Source: Dendrolimus kikuchii (Eukaryota > Arthropoda > Insecta > Lepidoptera > Lasiocampidae). From it: a stretch of DNA of 64,000 bases. Both the position numbers and the translations under genes were made by a program. Numbering within the stretch: position 1 is the stretch's first letter; each line of letters begins with the position of its first letter. Positions 30,068-40,683 of this stretch are shown here, in pieces. The notes beneath the pieces are model-generated. The model worked only from the letters and a program-made list of their open reading frames with translations. It did not search any database and was not told where the DNA came from. The stretch lies in assembly GCA_019925095.2 (NCBI GenBank), contig CM034407.1, positions 1,404,210 through 1,468,209 of the forward strand, read 5' to 3'.

Positions 30068-33000
30068 AGGTAAATGTGGGATAGATGCCCTAGGGGGATA
30101 GATGCCGAACTCAACACATAGAAGCGTGTACGAATACGACACACAATTTAATTATTTTTCTTTATCAAAGAAAAATAATTAAATCTTATTTAATTATTTT
30201 AACATGATTTATTAATAAATTTGGAGAGGGCGTCTTTCCCCTCAATAAAGGATAAATGCCCCAGTTTTTGTGAATATAGATGCCCTTGAGGCATCTATCC
30301 CATGATGTTCATTATCATAAATTTAATTAATTATTATCTCGTTTTCTAGACATGCCACGTAAGTACGTGCGAAAAGTTGGTGCGAAACCTCGAGGTATGT
30401 GGACGGAAGATGCTCTTTTAGCCGCCTTTGAAGAACTCAGGCAAAAAAAATGTTCTATCAATGAAATTTCTCGTCAGTATGGCATTCCATCTAGAACCTG
30501 AAGGAGACGATTTGCCAAACAAGACACAAAAAAAATTACACTAGGTAGATTACCAAAGTTTTTGTCAATTTGAATACGTCTATTATTATAAAACTTATCT
30601 TGTTTGATTCTTTTCGATTTTACCGTTTATCTATTGCCGCACTAATTTGGTTTTAGGGAAACACCCGGTTTTGGATTTTGACAATGAGAAACGACTGGTC
30701 GCGCATGTTCAGAAGTTAAGAGGCAGCAGGGTTTCCTATTACGCGAGATATGCCGCGAAGGCTTGCTTTTGAGTTCGCTGAAAAACTAGTCGTGAAACAT
30801 AACTTTGACAAAGAAACGCGCAAAGCTGGACCTCATTGGCTACAGTCTTTTCTAGAACGCCACTCAGAACTCAGCGTTCGACAAGCTGAAGGTTTATCCG
30901 TCACTCGAGTTCAGGGACTTAATCGTAAAGAAGTCGACAAGATGTTTAAGCTTTTGCTTCAGATTTTAACAAAGCATGATTTAATAAACAAGCCAGACCG
31001 TATATTTAATATTGATGAAACTGGTGTGCAATTGATAAAATAATAAACCTGGCAAAGTTATTACTACGAAGGGCGCAAAATCGGTTCACTCCGTAACATC
31101 CGGGGAAAAAGGGGAGACAGTGTCTATCGTAGCCTGTTGTAATGCTGCGGGAAATTTTCTCCCGCCAGTTGTTATTATAAAGGGAGTTAACAAAAAGCCA
31201 GAATTTCAAGATGGACTTCCCCCTGGCTCAGAGGTGTACATGAACAAAAAATCGGCTTATATTAATGCGGAGTTGTTCCAGAAGTGGCTGATACAACATT
31301 TCGTACCTCGAAAGCCGCAAGGTAAAGTTATTTTGGTTTTAGATGGGCATTCTTCCCACACTAATTCCGCTGAAATGTTAGAGACTGCAGAAGAAAATGA
31401 TATAATTCTTTTTTGTTTACCTAGCCACAGTACGCAAGCTTTAAAACCTTTGGATCGCAGTTTTTTCAAGCCTTTAAAAACTTATTTTGGAGCAGAGACT
31501 AAAACCTGGATCATTTCAAACAAAGAAAAAAAATTAATCGATTAGTAGCTGGCAGACTCATTGGTAATGCATGGATCCGAGCGGCTACACCCTCTAATGC
31601 TATTTCAGGGTTTAGAGCATGCGGTATTTACCCATACAACCCAGCTGCTATTCCAGAAAGTTTCTTTGCAATCTCCGATTTAAGTAATGGAGTTTGTAAT
31701 GAACAGGAAAATGTTTCAAATAATGAATGTGGTGGATTACTTGATCCCTCATGTAGTAGTCCAACATTGCTAAATTTAGAAGACGGCGAGATTCGGGTTA
31801 GCCGAACTTTGGCCCAAATACTTAGTTCTACACCACCGAATCTCGATGTAAATCACGAGACCTCTGGAAGCCTAAATACAGAAAAACAGAATCTACCCGA
31901 TTCTCCATCTTTGCTTTCACAACAATCTGGTCCATCATCGTTTACCGGACAGCTTGATGCAGAAATAGAAAAGGAGACGCCTAGTAAGCATTTGCAGGAA
32001 TATTCTCCCATACCAAAAATACCGGTACCGTTATACAGGAGAGGAAAACAGCTGCAGTGTTGACATCCGAAGAAAATATTATTGCTAGAAAAAATAAAGG
32101 TAAAGCTACTCCTAACTTACCATGAAAAAAAAGCAAACAACCCAGAAAATTGACAAAAAAAAGGGCTAGAGCATCTTCAGATAAAACAGATGGAAGTTCA
32201 ACTTGTGCTTCTGATGACTCTTGAAAAGAAAACGAATCTTATGTTAGTGTCAAAAACTCAAAATATTATAGGGTTAAAAAATTAAGATTGAGGAAAATAC
32301 ACCAGACTAAAAATGTGAACACCCAAAACACAATGCAGTGTCCTGTCCCCAAAGCTCAGGAAACAAAACGAATACGCAAAGTTTTTACTCAAAGAGACGA
32401 ACATTCAAATGAATCAGACTCATCTCAGAATGGAGGAAATGAATGTGTAGAATGTTTTGAAGATTTTTCGAAGACAAAATCTAAGGTAGACTGGATTCAG
32501 TGTGTCATGTGTAAAAATTGGCTGCACGAAACCTGCACAATGTATGGTGATTATTGTAATCAATGTCAGCGTTTAAAATTACGCCACGAAAAGAAGAAAT
32601 TAAAAAGTGTAAATAGAAAAATAAAGCATAATGAGAAATATGCTAAGAAATTAAACGAAAATAAAGCTAGAAACAAATAATTCTATTTGAGATTAGTATC
32701 AAAGATGATTAAGCCGTTTGGAGAATCAAAATATTTTTCGTCAAATATGTGTATGATTATATAAATATATGACTACTATTATTATTGTTTTTTACTGTCC
32801 CATTTACTTAAGGTTGATTAAAATTAAGAAAAATGAAATATCCTTCCATTTTTTCCTTAGGGCAACTAACCCACGAGTCGACATTTCATCGCGGCATCTA
32901 ACCCACACAGTAGGCATCTATCCTCGTGTATACGGCTTTTTGATTTTGTTTATAACTAAGGAAATAAAACAAATTAAATTATGATGATTATGTTCTTCAT

Positions 33001-33105
33001 TGATGAATACACAAACCACGACGAAAGTATAAGATAGTTAAATGGTTATATTCTGTATTTTAATCACCCATTTCAAAAAGGTGGGCAACTATCCCACATT
33101 TACCC
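30068..33105 (+). mobile_element. pogo-type DNA transposon with TA target duplication
   Basis: 3038 bp with terminal inverted repeats (a/g)ggtaaatgtgggata, flanked by TA at 30066-30067 and 33106-33107. Removing it and one TA restores a continuous PLE reading frame across NSI/IQDLL. The word gggatagatgcc is repeated just inside the left end and related words occur at 33080. Confidence 0.88.
30352..32680 (+). pseudogene. pogo-type transposase with C-terminal PHD-like finger
   Basis: ATG 30352 opens MPRKYVRKVGAKPRGMWTED and SINEISRQYGIPSRT, a psq-type helix-turn-helix. A CENP-B-like domain follows (PHWLQSFLERHSELSVRQAE), then FNIDETGVQ (first Asp), GNFLPPVVIIKG, VILVLDGHSSHTN (second Asp) and STQALKPLDRSFFKPLKTYF (third Asp, 36 residues after the second by my count). 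The end, 32430-32570, has ECVECFEDFSKTKSKVDWIQ, CVMCKNWLHETC and CNQC, a PHD-like zinc finger. Stops near 30500, 31040, 31543, 32064 and 32222, several with frame changes, make it dead. An acceptor-like ttttctag precedes the ATG. Confidence 0.8.
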
Positions 33106-33107
33106 TA

Positions 33108-34227
33108 ATACAAGATCTTTTATCGGACGAAAGCACTTATAAAAAGGTCAAAACTGACCCTACGGATAAAGTAACCAAACAAACAATCGCGGTTATAAAA
33201 AAACACTCCGAAAAATTAAGCTTAGACGTATCAGCACTCACACCATCTTGCGCCAAAGCGCCTAAACTGTATGGGTTACCTAAACTTCACAAAAATAACA
33301 TCCCTTTGCGCCCTATAGTTAGCCAGCTTGACTCACCAACATACACTGGCACAACATCTCGCGAAGACACTCAACAATCTCCGCGGCAACACACCCTATC
33401 ATGTCAAGGATTCCTTCGACTTCATCAGCGCAATTGACAATTTGACATTAACTGAGGATGAAGTACTAGTCAGTTTTGATGTCCAGTCCTTATTTACCAG
33501 TTTGCCAGTGGAAGACTGCATTGAGATTGTCAAAAGGAAGCTAATAGATAATAACATGCCTGAGGAATATGCACACCTACTAAAACATTGCCTCACATCA
33601 GGCTATTTCGTGTGGGACTACGGCTTCTACGACCAAATCAACGGTGTAGCCATGGGCTCACCGGTGTCTCCTTTCGTGGCTGACATTTTTATGGAAGACT
33701 TCGAGCGGAAGGCACTGGATACCGCTCCGGCTAAGCCGAAGATGTATAAAAGATACGTAGACGATACTTTTGCCGTCCTCCCAAACGATAAAGTCTGCAT
33801 TTCTAGATCATCTCAATTCCATTAGCAGTAATATTCAATTTACTATGGAACTAGAGGCAAACCATAAATTAGCTTTTCTGGATGTGCTCATTCTAAGAAA
33901 CCCTGACAATACTCTTGGCCATACGGCGTATAGGAAACCTACCCATACAGATAAATACCTTAATGGTTCGTCTCACCACCATCCTAGTCAGTTAGCTACC
34001 GTGGGCAAATCTTTGTTTCAGAGAGCAAGAAAAATCTGTGACGAGAACCACGTAGCTGGAGAGCTTCAGCATGTCAAGCGAGTTCTACAACGCAATCCGG
34101 TGAAGACTCCACACACCAACGTAACAAAGGCCCCAAACCACCTTCAGTTGAGCGGTGCCCTGCTACCCTACCCTACATCAAGGGAGTCACAGACAGAATT
34201 GGCCACATCCTCAGGCGAGCTTCAATA
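33108..34227 (+). pseudogene. PLE reverse transcriptase domain
   Basis: Resumes after the pogo insertion with LLSDESTYKKVKTDPT, then APKLYGLPKLHKNNIPLRPI, DEVLVSFDVQSLFTSLPVED (first catalytic Asp), INGVAMGSPVSPFVADIFME and MYKRYVDDTFAVLP (YVDD box), followed in a shifted frame by LEANHKLAFLDVLILRN and TAYRKPTHTDKYLNGSSHHH. These are the ordered motifs of Penelope RT. Frame changes near 33330-33400 and 33800 make the gene non-functional, although catalytic residues are kept. Confidence 0.85.
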
Positions 34228-34707
34228 AAAACATATTTCAAGCCGCATAAAAAGATTAACCAATTTCTGAGACCTGTGAAATGCAATATCCCACTCCAGG
34301 ATGCAGGTGTCTACAAGCTCGATTGTGAGTGTGGATTGACATACATTGGGCAAACAAAGAGGAGCATAAAAACACGGGTAAAAGAACACATTGCTGACAT
34401 GAAACACATAAGGTCTACGAAGTCTGCGATCAGTGAACACACGCTGGATAAACCCAACCACTACATCAGATTCGATAACCCACAAATCCTCGCGAAAGAG
34501 AATCGTTTCATACCTAGAATGATGCGTGAGGCTATTGAAATAAAAAAACACCCAAATTTCAATAGAGAAGATGGTTGGCAAGTACCACCTGTTTGGGATC
34601 CAATCATCAAAACTATTAAGACCCAAATCCAGCAAAAACCAGCTGCCAGACCTCAAGACACTGTGAGCTCTTTCTGCGTACAACGGAACACAAACCAACT
34701 TGACTGA
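34228..34707 (+). pseudogene. PLE GIY-YIG endonuclease domain
   Basis: Encodes FKPHKKINQFLRPVKCNIPL, then AGVYKLDCECGLTYIGQTKR and SIKTRVKEHIADMKH with a downstream NHYIRFDNPQILAKENRFIP. VYKL...LTYIGQTxRSxxxRxxEH is the GIY-YIG nuclease signature of Penelope elements. It cuts target DNA for integration. It ends at 34707 and is separated from the RT frame by a frame change near 34228. Confidence 0.85.
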
Positions 34708-35040
34708 TAATTACTTTTATTTTCCTTCCACCAATTTTAATATTATATAAAATTATTAGAGCTAGGCATGTTTGCTGAAGATTTTCTTGCGCCGCTTTTT
34801 CTTTTCAAGCCATAACATGTTGCGAAGCGGTACTAAATTAGATTAGGTTCCCATAGAGTAAATAATAATCATAAACAAAATTAAAATTAATAAGTTGGCG
34901 GTAGGCTAAATAAAACTTTAACAATACTCGTTGACACTTGACATCTTTGTCTTCCGTGATCACGGCCACTGAAAAGTGGCCGAAACGTCGGAAAACCAAA
35001 ATCAAATAAAATTACCGCGCTTAAAACCGTTAAAACGTAG
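34708..35040 (+). repeat. PLE right terminal repeat with palindromic stem
   Basis: The region is the reverse complement of 28850-29137 with some differences, and then adds cgtcggaaaaccaaaatcaa and the terminal word found at 29165-29215. The stem ggccactgaaaagtggcc lies at 34964-34981, directly followed by gaaacgtcgg. Confidence 0.7.
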
Positions 35041-35101
35041 TTCTTTTATTTTATTAAAATATATAAAAGTAACGTCCAGCCCATCCATCCTGCACATAGC
35101 A
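35041..35101 (+). repeat. Right remainder of a gypsy LTR split by the PLE
   Basis: 35041-35053 is the right target duplication of the PLE. The following 48 bp end ctgcacatagca at 35101, directly before a primer binding site and a gag gene, so they are the 3' end of that element's 5' LTR. Its left part lies before 28768. Confidence 0.6.
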
Positions 35102-35114
35102 TGGTGTCAGAAGT
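35102..35114 (+). promoter_or_regulatory. Primer binding site, tRNA-Leu type
   Basis: tggtgtcagaagt abuts the LTR end. It complements the ACTTCTGACACCA end that I recall for a tRNA-Leu. The tRNA identity is from memory. Confidence 0.6.
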
Positions 35115-35168
35115 AAAAAGAAGTCAAAAATTTATAATAAAACATAAAATATATAAAAAAGAAGCAAT

Positions 35169-35654
35169 ATGGACAAGGATGAGGTACAACATGTCGGACG
35201 CACAAATAGTAAGTCTATGTTTTCAACTATGTTCGGACTTAGTCCACTCGATCTTCATAATTCTAACATGCCGTTGTCGTGGAAGAACGGGTACACACAA
35301 CTTAAAATATAATTACGAGCAAATAACTTTGAAGAGGAAAGTGAGCAACGAACAGTCGCCATCTTGTTACACTACATTGGCCCAGACGCGTTAGTGATTT
35401 TCTACTCTTTTAATATTGATATCGACAAAATATCATTTGAAGAGTTGGCTGCAAAATTCAGTAATCACTTCATACCACAAATAAATGTGACAATGGAACG
35501 GCACAAATTATTTAACAGAAGACAAAATTTAGATAAAACAATTGACGAATATGCAACGGATTTAAAAAATATCGCCAGGCAATGTAATTTCAATACACTT
35601 GAAGATGACCTTATTAGAGACATATTTAGTTGGAATCTGCATCCAAAAAACTAG
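35169..35654 (+). pseudogene. Ty3/gypsy gag fragment
   Basis: From ATG 35169 the frame reads MDKDEVQHVGRTN, SWKNGYTQLKI, an in-frame TAA near 35310, then ILLHYIGPDALVIFYSF, EELAAKFSNHFIPQINVTME, RRQNLDKTIDEYATDLKNIA and NTLEDDLIRDIF. GPDAL, P-x-x-N-x-x-x-E-R and the C-x-F-x-x-L-x-D-x-L-I-R-D blocks are typical of gypsy gag. The frame ends at a junction with a minus-strand Harbinger exon at about 35650, so capsid and nucleocapsid parts are missing. Confidence 0.75.
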
Positions 35655-35855
35655 TACATCAAAGAAAGAATCTTCTGGTTCAAATTTTAATTTATTCAAT
35701 AAATTAACATGACTATATGTTTTCCTTTTCAATAACCAATGCTTACACCACTTTTTTCGCTTCCTTTTTACTGTTTTTGTATCTTTTATCTTCAAAATTA
35801 AAGCAAGGCCTAGCAATGCCAGCGCGTCATGGTCCTCATTCGATGCCATCGCCAA
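35645..35855 (-). pseudogene. PIF/Harbinger nuclease N-terminal exon fragment
   Basis: The minus strand from ATG 35855 reads MAMASNEDHDALALLGLALI, KRKRKKWCKHWLLKRKTYSH and LLNKLKFEPEDSFFDVL. RK-x-W-x-x-x-WLlxRxxxsHxxLLxxL...D is a Harbinger nuclease opening. It is truncated at the gypsy gag junction near 35650. Confidence 0.65.
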
Positions 35856-36342
35856 AAGAACTGAAGACTGCTCCGGTACACCGGAACGTCCCCATACACG
35901 TTACCAATGTTCGGTTGACCTGCGCAGGCATACCTGCCTAGATGACCTCTCCGGTAGACTGTAGCGTGTACGGCTTACATTAGTGTGTCGAGCGTACAGC
36001 GTCTGTTCCGTTTCCGTCAACGCATTGTCGGTCGACGTAAGAGCGGCAACGTCTCGCGCGCCACGCACTACGTGTATTTTGACTGACGCGTTCAGACTAG
36101 GCGTAACATCAGCAGAGATCGTTTGTGTTCAGTGTGTCAGGCCCAATAAGCTTACACACAATGGAGATTGCAATGCTAATATTTTTTTGAAGACCTAAAA
36201 TATGAACTCCATTGACCTTTTCTATGTCTTCCATCTCACTCGCTCTATCGTTCGGATTTTGGCCTCTAAGCTTTTTGTTCGGGTTACCAAGACATACGGT
36301 AAATTTCATTTAAATAATACTTTTTTCGTTTATCTTGTTATA
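35856..36342. other. GC-rich Harbinger flank, then no feature
   Basis: 35856-36110 is CG-rich and probably the terminal region of the Harbinger element. 36110-36342 holds a minus-strand open frame (36109-36309) with RGQNPNDRASEMEDIEKVNG, slightly like the RGRPxxRWxDDIxKxxG end of RTE-type proteins; too weak to call. Confidence 0.3.
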
Positions 36343-36795
36343 CAGTTTGAGTCTTTATAGTGTGCACATATCGAAATGAGCGAATCTATGCTTAATTTTA
36401 TCGCCGGAAAAGATATTTAAAAAAATCTAAAAAAAATATTTTATTTTTTAAGGAATTTTAAAATTTTTTGTTTACTACTGTGACCCCAGTGTAAACAAAA
36501 CGGTGTAACTTTTAAACTAAATGATCTATCACGATGAAACAAACTCCATAATTATTGGAAGTAATTAGGCGTCCTAATAAAATGAAATTTGTGGAAAAAA
36601 AAAACTAGCCTCAATTAAAAATAAACATGTATTTTTAGCAAAATCTGGTTTTTCTTTCATGACTTTTTACAATAACCGAAAATTTCTCAAAAAGACGCCC
36701 CTATTACCTACCTTTTTTATTACTTTAAGTTATTCCTCATCGTATTAGCCACATAATGGTAAAAATTGCATGTTTATAACTCAATCCAAACATTT
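36343..36795 (+). repeat. Left inverted repeat of the Tc1/mariner element
   Basis: Pairs with 38200-38662. Scattered differences and indels show some age. Confidence 0.8.
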
Positions 36796-37018
36796 CTTAT
36801 CAACTGTCAAAGAAATGCGTAGCAGGTAGATAACTTCTTTTTTTGTAAATTTTGTTGTGAAACTGCGCGGGGTGCGGGGAGGTAGGGCCAGCCGAAGGGA
36901 CCTTGAATTATGACAGACGTCAGATAGGCATTGGCTCCGAATTATTCGCCGCTGCTACATGTGTTTCGTTACTTTCGTTCGTTGCTACCCGAGTTTCGTA
37001 ACTTTCGTTCGCTGCTAC

Positions 37019-38097
37019 ATGATGCCGCGTTTAAGTGAATTCTCCCCGGCACACGTTGCCGACATTCATTTTTACTATGGAGTAGGACGAGGAAGTAGCA
37101 TAGCTGCGCGCATAGCTTACATAGCTGCGTTTCCTAACAGGCAACCAGTGCCATCTGCCCGCAACTTCCAGGAAGTTCATAGAAGATTGTCGATCACTGG
37201 ATTTGGATCAAGTAGAGACCGTCGCGAGCCGCATCAAGTAATTATTGATGTGGCTATTGAACAAGCAGTACTGAGTGATTTGTTTGCTGATCCATCCATA
37301 AGTACTAGACGACTGGCTCTTCGTCACGGAATATCCCTAAAATCGGCGTGGCGCATTTTAAAGAAAGAAGGATTGCATCCTTATTACTACCAAAGGGTTC
37401 AACATCTACATGAAGACGTAGACTGGCGTCCAAGGTGTGCGATGTCCACTACCGAGAACCATACTATGGATGGACGAAGCGACATTCACTAGAGACGGTA
37501 TTACTAACTGTCGAAATTTACACAGATGGTGCCGTGCAGGTGAAAACCCGAAACTGAAACGTTCATCGAGTTTTCAAAAAAAGATTTTCATTCAATGTTT
37601 GGGCTGGTCTTATCGACGATATGTTGATTGGACCAGTCATATTGCCGAGAACGTTGACCGGTGAAAGATTTTTAAGTTTATTGACCAATGAACTACCTCA
37701 GTTATTGGAGGATGTGCCATTTGGCTTTGCGTCGAAGGATGTTTTTGCAGATGGACGGATGCCCTGCCCATTATGCTACATTTTTAAACCATAATTATCA
37801 TGATAAATGGATCAGCCGGCAAGGACCCGTAGGGTGGCCTGCGCGTTCACCCGATTTGACGCCCCTTGATTACTTCCCATGAAGCAATGCGTCTACAATA
37901 CCCCCATCAACAGTGAGGCCGATTTGCGTGACCGTATAATAAACTGTGCGAATGATATTCGCAATGATCCCGACATGATAAGGAGAGCGACCCATCACAT
38001 TTTAATTCGCGCGGCTTGGTGTCTACAACAACGAGGTGGATATTTTGAAAACCTGATGCATCAATGTTTTTGTAAAATAATGAATGGTTTCAATTGA
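37019..38097 (+). pseudogene. Tc1/mariner-superfamily transposase (DUF4817/DDE_3 type)
   Basis: ATG 37019 opens MMPRLSEFSPAHVADIHFYY. The N-terminal domain has RNFQEVHRRLSITGFGSSRD and SISTRRLALRHGISLKSAWR (helix-turn-helix), RILKKEGLHPYYYQRVQHLH. In the next frame come TILWMDEATFTRDGITNCRN (first Asp), FIQCLGWSY, MFLQMDGCPAHYA (second Asp), GPVGWPARSPDLTPLDYF (third Asp, 37 residues on by my count), and a tail ending QRGGYFENLMHQC. Frame changes near 37440, 37660 and a stop at 37880 make three lesions; catalytic Asps remain. Start choice follows the frame containing the HTH. Confidence 0.85.
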
Positions 38098-38199
38098 ACA
38101 TATTTGTATTAATTATCACCCCAAATAAACCATCCCTATAAGAACAATAAATTGTGCGTTTGGAGTGCCATCTTTTAACACTTGAATGAAAATATTATG

Positions 38200-38662
38200 T
38201 TTGAGTTATAAACATGCAATTTTTACTGTTGGGTAGCGAATACGATGAAGATTAATTTAAAGTAATAAAAAAGGTAGATAATGGGGGCGTCGTATTGAGA
38301 AATTTTACGATTATTGCAAAAATTGATGAAAAAAAAAACAGTTTTTTGCTAAAAAAAACAGTTTTTTGCTAAAAAAAACATGTTTATTTTCAATTGAGGC
38401 TAGTTTTTTTCCAAAATTTTCATTTTATTAGGACGCCTAATTACTTCCAATCATTATGGAGTTTGTTTCATCGTGATAGATCATTTAGTTTAAAAGTTAC
38501 ATCGTTTTGTTTACCCTGGAGTCACAGTAACGAACAAAATTTTTAAAAATTCCAAAAAAAATAAAAAAAAACTTTGAGATTTTTTTAAATATCTTTTCCG
38601 TCGATAAAATTAAGCATAGATTCCCTCGTTTCGATATGTGCACATTATAAAGACTCACACTG
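38200..38662 (-). repeat. Right inverted repeat of the Tc1/mariner element
   Basis: Reverse complement of 36343-36795, with a local duplication of a 20-bp A/T-rich word at 38330-38370. Confidence 0.8.
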
Positions 38663-38664
38663 TA

Positions 38665-39502
38665 TATTAATAACGAAAAATTAGCATAATACAATATTAA
38701 TATCAAATAAATTAGCATAATATAGGTCTACTTTTCTGCAAGAAAATTAAATGTCATAATAGAAAGGGCGGTACTGGTTTTTTTTTATGATAAGGAACGT
38801 CAGCTTTTAAAGCCAACGTCAGTAATTCCTTAAATAGTAATAATAGTAGAGTAGTTTACTCCTTCCAAATAATAAATCACAAGAACAATTCAAATAATCT
38901 ATTAAAGATTACAATTGTTACAAAATAATGTTCAAATAATAATTATAAGTAGACAAAGTAAATAAACGAATGAACACTGACTAGAATTCGGGGCTCTCTG
39001 CTCCAAGACTCGAGGCACAGTGTCCATTGCATCTGGCCCAGGTCATTAATTATTAAACAAATGCTCAATAATCGATATAAAATTAAAGAACCTGTTATTA
39101 CTTTTATGTTATCATTTGATAATTTGCACCGACTGACATAAAAGCAAACTAACACATGCGCTGTACAAAATAAATATTTTTATTATTGGTAATCAATTAT
39201 TTGATCACACATACTGAAGCCGCAGACGTCCGATCACCACGGCGGCCCTTCGCAAATGATCAGCAAGCGCGCCGCTTCTAGTCGGGGCCCCCGTGTTTCC
39301 CTCCGCGCATACCTCGCCTCACCTCACCGCGACACGTGTAATCGTTCCAATGCACTTATTATTATTAAATGTTATACTTTGTTTAGCCGCTAAATGTGTG
39401 ATGTAATATAAAATATTAATCGGTATTTTACCCAATAAAGAGGCATTTCGTAATTGCAATTCAAACATATTATTAGTATTTCATTTCCACCTGAAGACCT
39501 CC
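38665..39502. other. No gene; GC-rich block and possible LTR-like end
   Basis: Mostly AT-rich. At 39215-39350 there is a GC-rich block, and aataaa lies at 39434, a composition seen in LTRs, but I find neither a second copy nor clear ends. Small inverted words (aaggaacgtcagcttttaaag...) near 38795-38835 are weak. Confidence 0.3.
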
Positions 39503-39640
39503 AAAATACATACATATATTTTATCACGCCTATTCCCATGGGGGTAGACAAAGACTATGGATCTACACTTGCGACGACCCTGACAATCAGCTTTCGCTTC
39601 ATCTACTTTCATTAAACTCTTAATATACGCACGTTTATTT
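39503..39640 (-). repeat. Dispersed lepidopteran-type repeat, third copy
   Basis: Contains catacatacatatattttat, cacgcctattcccatggggg and tcgcttcatctactttcatt. The core order matches 8242-8392. Read on the minus strand it yields a spurious frame (VDEAKADCQGRRKCRS). Confidence 0.5.
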
Positions 39641-40153
39641 GAGATGCTTTTTCCCTGACGTTTTTTTAACACTTCTATTTGATCATGAGGTCTACCAATA
39701 CCAACTCTGCTATTCACAATGCTGTCATACGTTTGCTAATTTTAGATTAGAAAACTTAGATTATCCTTTTTCTTATGTCATCCATAAATTAATTAACATA
39801 TTCGCGCCGACATATATATAAAGGTAAAAAATTCGTCAATTTCCATCACTTCTAAGAAATTATTATAAAATTTGAAATGTTTTTATTTTATTTGCAAACA
39901 GTACACAGAGATTAGTTCTATGTAATGGAATCTTTTATTAAATAAAAAGGAAATTTTCCTTTGATTCAAAATATTACATTGATAATAATATTATTTCACA
40001 AAGTTGTCCTCAGCATTCGTCAAAAATTCTACTTTGGCAACACTGAAACTAGATATGGCTTCCTGTCAAAAAGTTAGTTTATGAGTTTCGTGTAATTCGA
40101 TCGTATAACTGAGATTTTATATGATAAATGGTGTGTTTAAGTGATATTCTAGA
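39641..40153. other. No recognisable feature
   Basis: AT-rich with no supported frame. It may include the 5' end of the P-element-like relic. Confidence 0.35.
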
Positions 40154-40218
40154 ATGAGTTGTGTAGTTCGTGGTTGCAAAAGTGTTTGGCATCCAACATC
40201 AGGCGTGAAATTCCACAG
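40154..40218 (+). pseudogene. THAP-domain first exon of a P-element-like transposase
   Basis: ATG 40154 gives MSCVVRGCKSVWHPTSGVKF HR and a donor, gtaagtta, at 40219. C-x4-C then GVKFHR is the start of a THAP zinc finger, as in P-element and THAP9 transposases. The rest of the THAP domain should follow in a second exon; I do not find it before the acceptor at 40683. Confidence 0.6.
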
Positions 40219-40683
40219 GTAAGTTAAATTACATTCTTATTGGGTTACATTAACATTTTAGGGAAATTAACACTAAAAGTCTTGCTATTTTATAATAACA
40301 CATAAGAAATTAACGATACTTTCTTTGTATCAAATCCCACAGCGCATTATTCTACTAATATGAAGTTAAATACGATTTACTGTATTGTAAACTATACATG
40401 AACAAGAGTAGTAGGGTGACAAGCTTCTTATTCTTAAAAATTGGTCTAATGATAAAAACTTGCTGCTTAAAGTATTTACTGATATGTAGTGCTTGTAGTC
40501 TTGGCGTACCTTTTAATCTACATAATGAAGATCCAAGATTTTAAAACATTGAAAATTAAATGAGCAAAATGATTTATTAGTTAAAAACAGTTTATAGTTT
40601 TATTAGTTTCCACTCATGAAAATAAAAACAATGAAAGTGAAATCTCCATTGGACATTTTTGACTCTAAATTAATTTTCGACAG

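Larger units (their letters stand above)
28769..35040 (+). mobile_element. Penelope-like element (PLE), interrupted by a pogo transposon
   Basis: 6272 bp including a 3038-bp pogo element plus TA (30066-33105). The left end (28769-28850) is an inverted copy of 29190-29253, and 28850-29137 is an inverted copy of 34700-34990, so the terminal repeats are in opposed orientation. The coding region reads N-terminal domain, RT, and GIY-YIG endonuclease. The same two ends, fused, occur in the 111-bp copy at 14191-14301. A palindromic stem (ggccact...agtggcc) lies in each terminal copy. Confidence 0.85.
36343..38662 (+). mobile_element. Tc1/mariner-superfamily transposon with long inverted repeats
   Basis: About 2.3 kb between TA dinucleotides (36341-36342 and 38663-38664). 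The inverted repeats begin cagt(t/g)tgagtctttata and extend about 450 bp: 36343-36795 and 38200-38662. Marker words in both include atatcgaaa, taattaggcgtcctaataaaa and aaaaattgcatgtttataact. The right repeat carries a small expansion of aaaaaaaacagttttttgct (38330-38370). Confidence 0.85.

Noticed and set aside
34960..34995. Canonical hammerhead ribozyme in the PLE terminal repeat
   Set aside because: GAAAC and GTC words are there but the CTGANGA core is not recognisable; kept only as a question.
36109..36309. Possible RTE-type protein end on the minus strand
   Set aside because: Only a loose likeness to RGRPxxRWxDD; key Trp is missing and no other LINE block adjoins.
39190..39460. Solo LTR with aataaa
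   Set aside because: No TG...CA ends with duplication and no second copy in the window.
40154..40218. Host THAP gene
   Set aside because: The exon is followed by P-element transposase blocks, so a transposon origin is simpler than a host gene.
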